Source of the DNA: Akkermansia sp.
Lineage (GTDB): Bacteria; Verrucomicrobiota; Verrucomicrobiia; Verrucomicrobiales; Akkermansiaceae
Length of the DNA: 5,278 nt
NCBI GenBank assembly: GCA_017379255.1
Contig: JAFNWZ010000016.1
Location: 1-5,278, forward strand
Direction of reading: 5' to 3'
A program made the translations under genes and the position numbers. Shown piece after piece: positions 4,531 through 5,278 of the stretch (position 1 is its first letter; the number at the start of each line of letters is the position of its first letter). The notes under the pieces were generated by a model that worked only from the letters and a program-made list of their open reading frames with translations, was not told the origin of the DNA and did no database searches.

Positions 4531-5278
4531 ATGAGAAAATTGCATCTGTTACGCCTTTGTGCCGCATCTGCTCTGCTGTTGCCCATGTGTGGTTCGTTCG
4601 ATGACATCCCCCCGGTGGGCCAGGTGAAAGCCGTAGATCCTGTGGCGGATGCCTTGCTGGCTGAGGCAAAGGTGCTTCAGGCAGAGGGGCGGATGGCTAA
4701 ATCTCGTAAGCCTTTGAAAGAAATTACCCAGTACCACAAACTTGCTCCGAATGCGGCAGAGGCTCGTTATCTGCTGGGACGCTCGTATGAGGCGACGCAG
4801 GACTACCGCGATGCTTTCAAGGAGTATGGCAAGTTGATTGATCGTTACCCGCAGAGCAGTTTGTACGCTGATGCGCTGAACCACCAGCTGGCCATGGCTA
4901 TGGATGCCGCTACCGGAAAGATGGAGGTGCCGGTGTTGTGGGGGGCGTGGTCTACCACCATGGAATCCAGCGTTGTGGTGAAGTGGCTGCGTGAAATCGT
5001 GGAAAAGGCTCCCTATAATGATATGGCTGCCACGGCATCTTCTATCCTGGCCAAGTACCTGGTTGACAGGGAGCGTCCGGAGGAAGCCCGCCTGGAATAT
5101 GCGCGGCTGGTCGAGAAATACCCTGACAGCCGCTACGCGCCCGAGGCTCAGCTCATGGTGGCGCAGCTCTGGGCAGACAGTCACACCCGCGGGGATAACA
5201 ATCTTGTCAATCTCAGCAATGCGCGCGAAGCATACGAGGAATTTACGCTTCGCTTCCCCAAGCATGCTGAAGCAAAGA
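4531..5278 (+). CDS. BamD/YfiO-like TPR outer-membrane lipoprotein, 3' end beyond window
   Basis: An open frame runs from ATG 4531 to the window end (249 residues visible, no stop). The N-terminus MRKLHLLRLC AASALLLPMC GSF is a lipoprotein-type signal with probable lipidated C20, although Met at -1 and Pro at -2 make a poor lipobox. After a short linker the protein is helical with TPR-like repeats: AEARYLLGRSYEATQDYRDA (76-95), followed by FKEYGKLIDRYPQSSLYADA (96-115), later ERPEEARLEYARLVEKYPDS (181-200) and RYAPEAQLMVAQ, then AREAYEEFTLRFPKHAEA at the edge. The repeated pattern of F/Y-P at repeat ends (DRYPQSS, EKYPDS, RFPKHA) is typical of BamD, which works with BamA in inserting barrels such as the one encoded upstream, and of related YbgF/CpoB proteins. 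A long insertion between repeats (about 125-160, LWGAWSTTMESSVVVKWL) is unusual for E. coli BamD (about 245 residues in total). Related Verrucomicrobial TPR lipoproteins without a BAM role are the alternative. Confidence 0.82.
   Translation, partial: MRKLHLLRLCAASALLLPMCGSFDDIPPVGQVKAVDPVADALLAEAKVLQAEGRMAKSRKPLKEITQYHKLAPNAAEARYLLGRSYEATQDYRDAFKEYGKLIDRYPQSSLYADALNHQLAMAMDAATGKMEVPVLWGAWSTTMESSVVVKWLREIVEKAPYNDMAATASSILAKYLVDRERPEEARLEYARLVEKYPDSRYAPEAQLMVAQLWADSHTRGDNNLVNLSNAREAYEEFTLRFPKHAEAK

Noticed and set aside
4549..5265. Minus-strand open frame of 238 codons at the right end.
   Set aside because: It is antisense to the BamD-like gene. The sense strand gives a signal peptide and TPR repeats, the antisense nothing coherent.

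Overview
The window (about 55-60% GC in its main part) reads as chromosomal DNA of a Gram-negative, two-membrane bacterium. It holds an outer-membrane beta-barrel, a Blc-type lipocalin and a BamD-like TPR lipoprotein. Gene style and protein character suggest a Verrucomicrobiota/Akkermansia-like organism. That assignment is an inference from pattern recognition, not proven by a marker gene.

Layout. (1) About 1-130 differs from the rest: lower GC (about 45% by hand count, against about 59% in the next 120 bases) and different codon style. On the minus strand it translates into what looks like the post-cleavage N-terminal part of a type IV prepilin-like protein. (2) From about 129 the + strand carries the C-terminal part of a KtrB/TrkH potassium-transporter pore subunit, then a KtrA-type RCK regulatory subunit, then a YqaB-like HAD sugar-phosphate phosphatase. 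The three are tightly packed (6-nt gap, then a TAATG overlap) and are probably one operon. (3) Convergent to it, sharing the stop-codon bases, is a minus-strand secreted protein with a possible Cys/His peptidase-amidase fold. (4) A 130-nt divergent promoter region separates this from a + strand outer-membrane beta-barrel of DUF6268-like appearance. (5) A minus-strand Blc-like lipocalin ends 6 nt from the barrel gene. (6) A 116-nt divergent region leads to a + strand BamD/YfiO-like TPR lipoprotein that runs off the window end.

Functionally, the left part is potassium homeostasis (gated uptake: KtrB pore plus KtrA nucleotide sensor) with a linked metabolite phosphatase. The right part is a set of envelope proteins (periplasm and outer membrane) without an obvious shared pathway.

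The most notable signals are the abrupt break at about 130, where a foreign-looking minus-strand pilin fragment abuts a beheaded ktrB (assembly chimera or genuine rearrangement), and the promoter layout. All four genes that begin in intergenic DNA have -10-like hexamers 7-11 nt before ATG and no Shine-Dalgarno, which predicts leaderless or nearly leaderless mRNAs. I see no CRISPR array, RNA gene, IS element, phage module or convincing defence system, and I do not claim a new system here.
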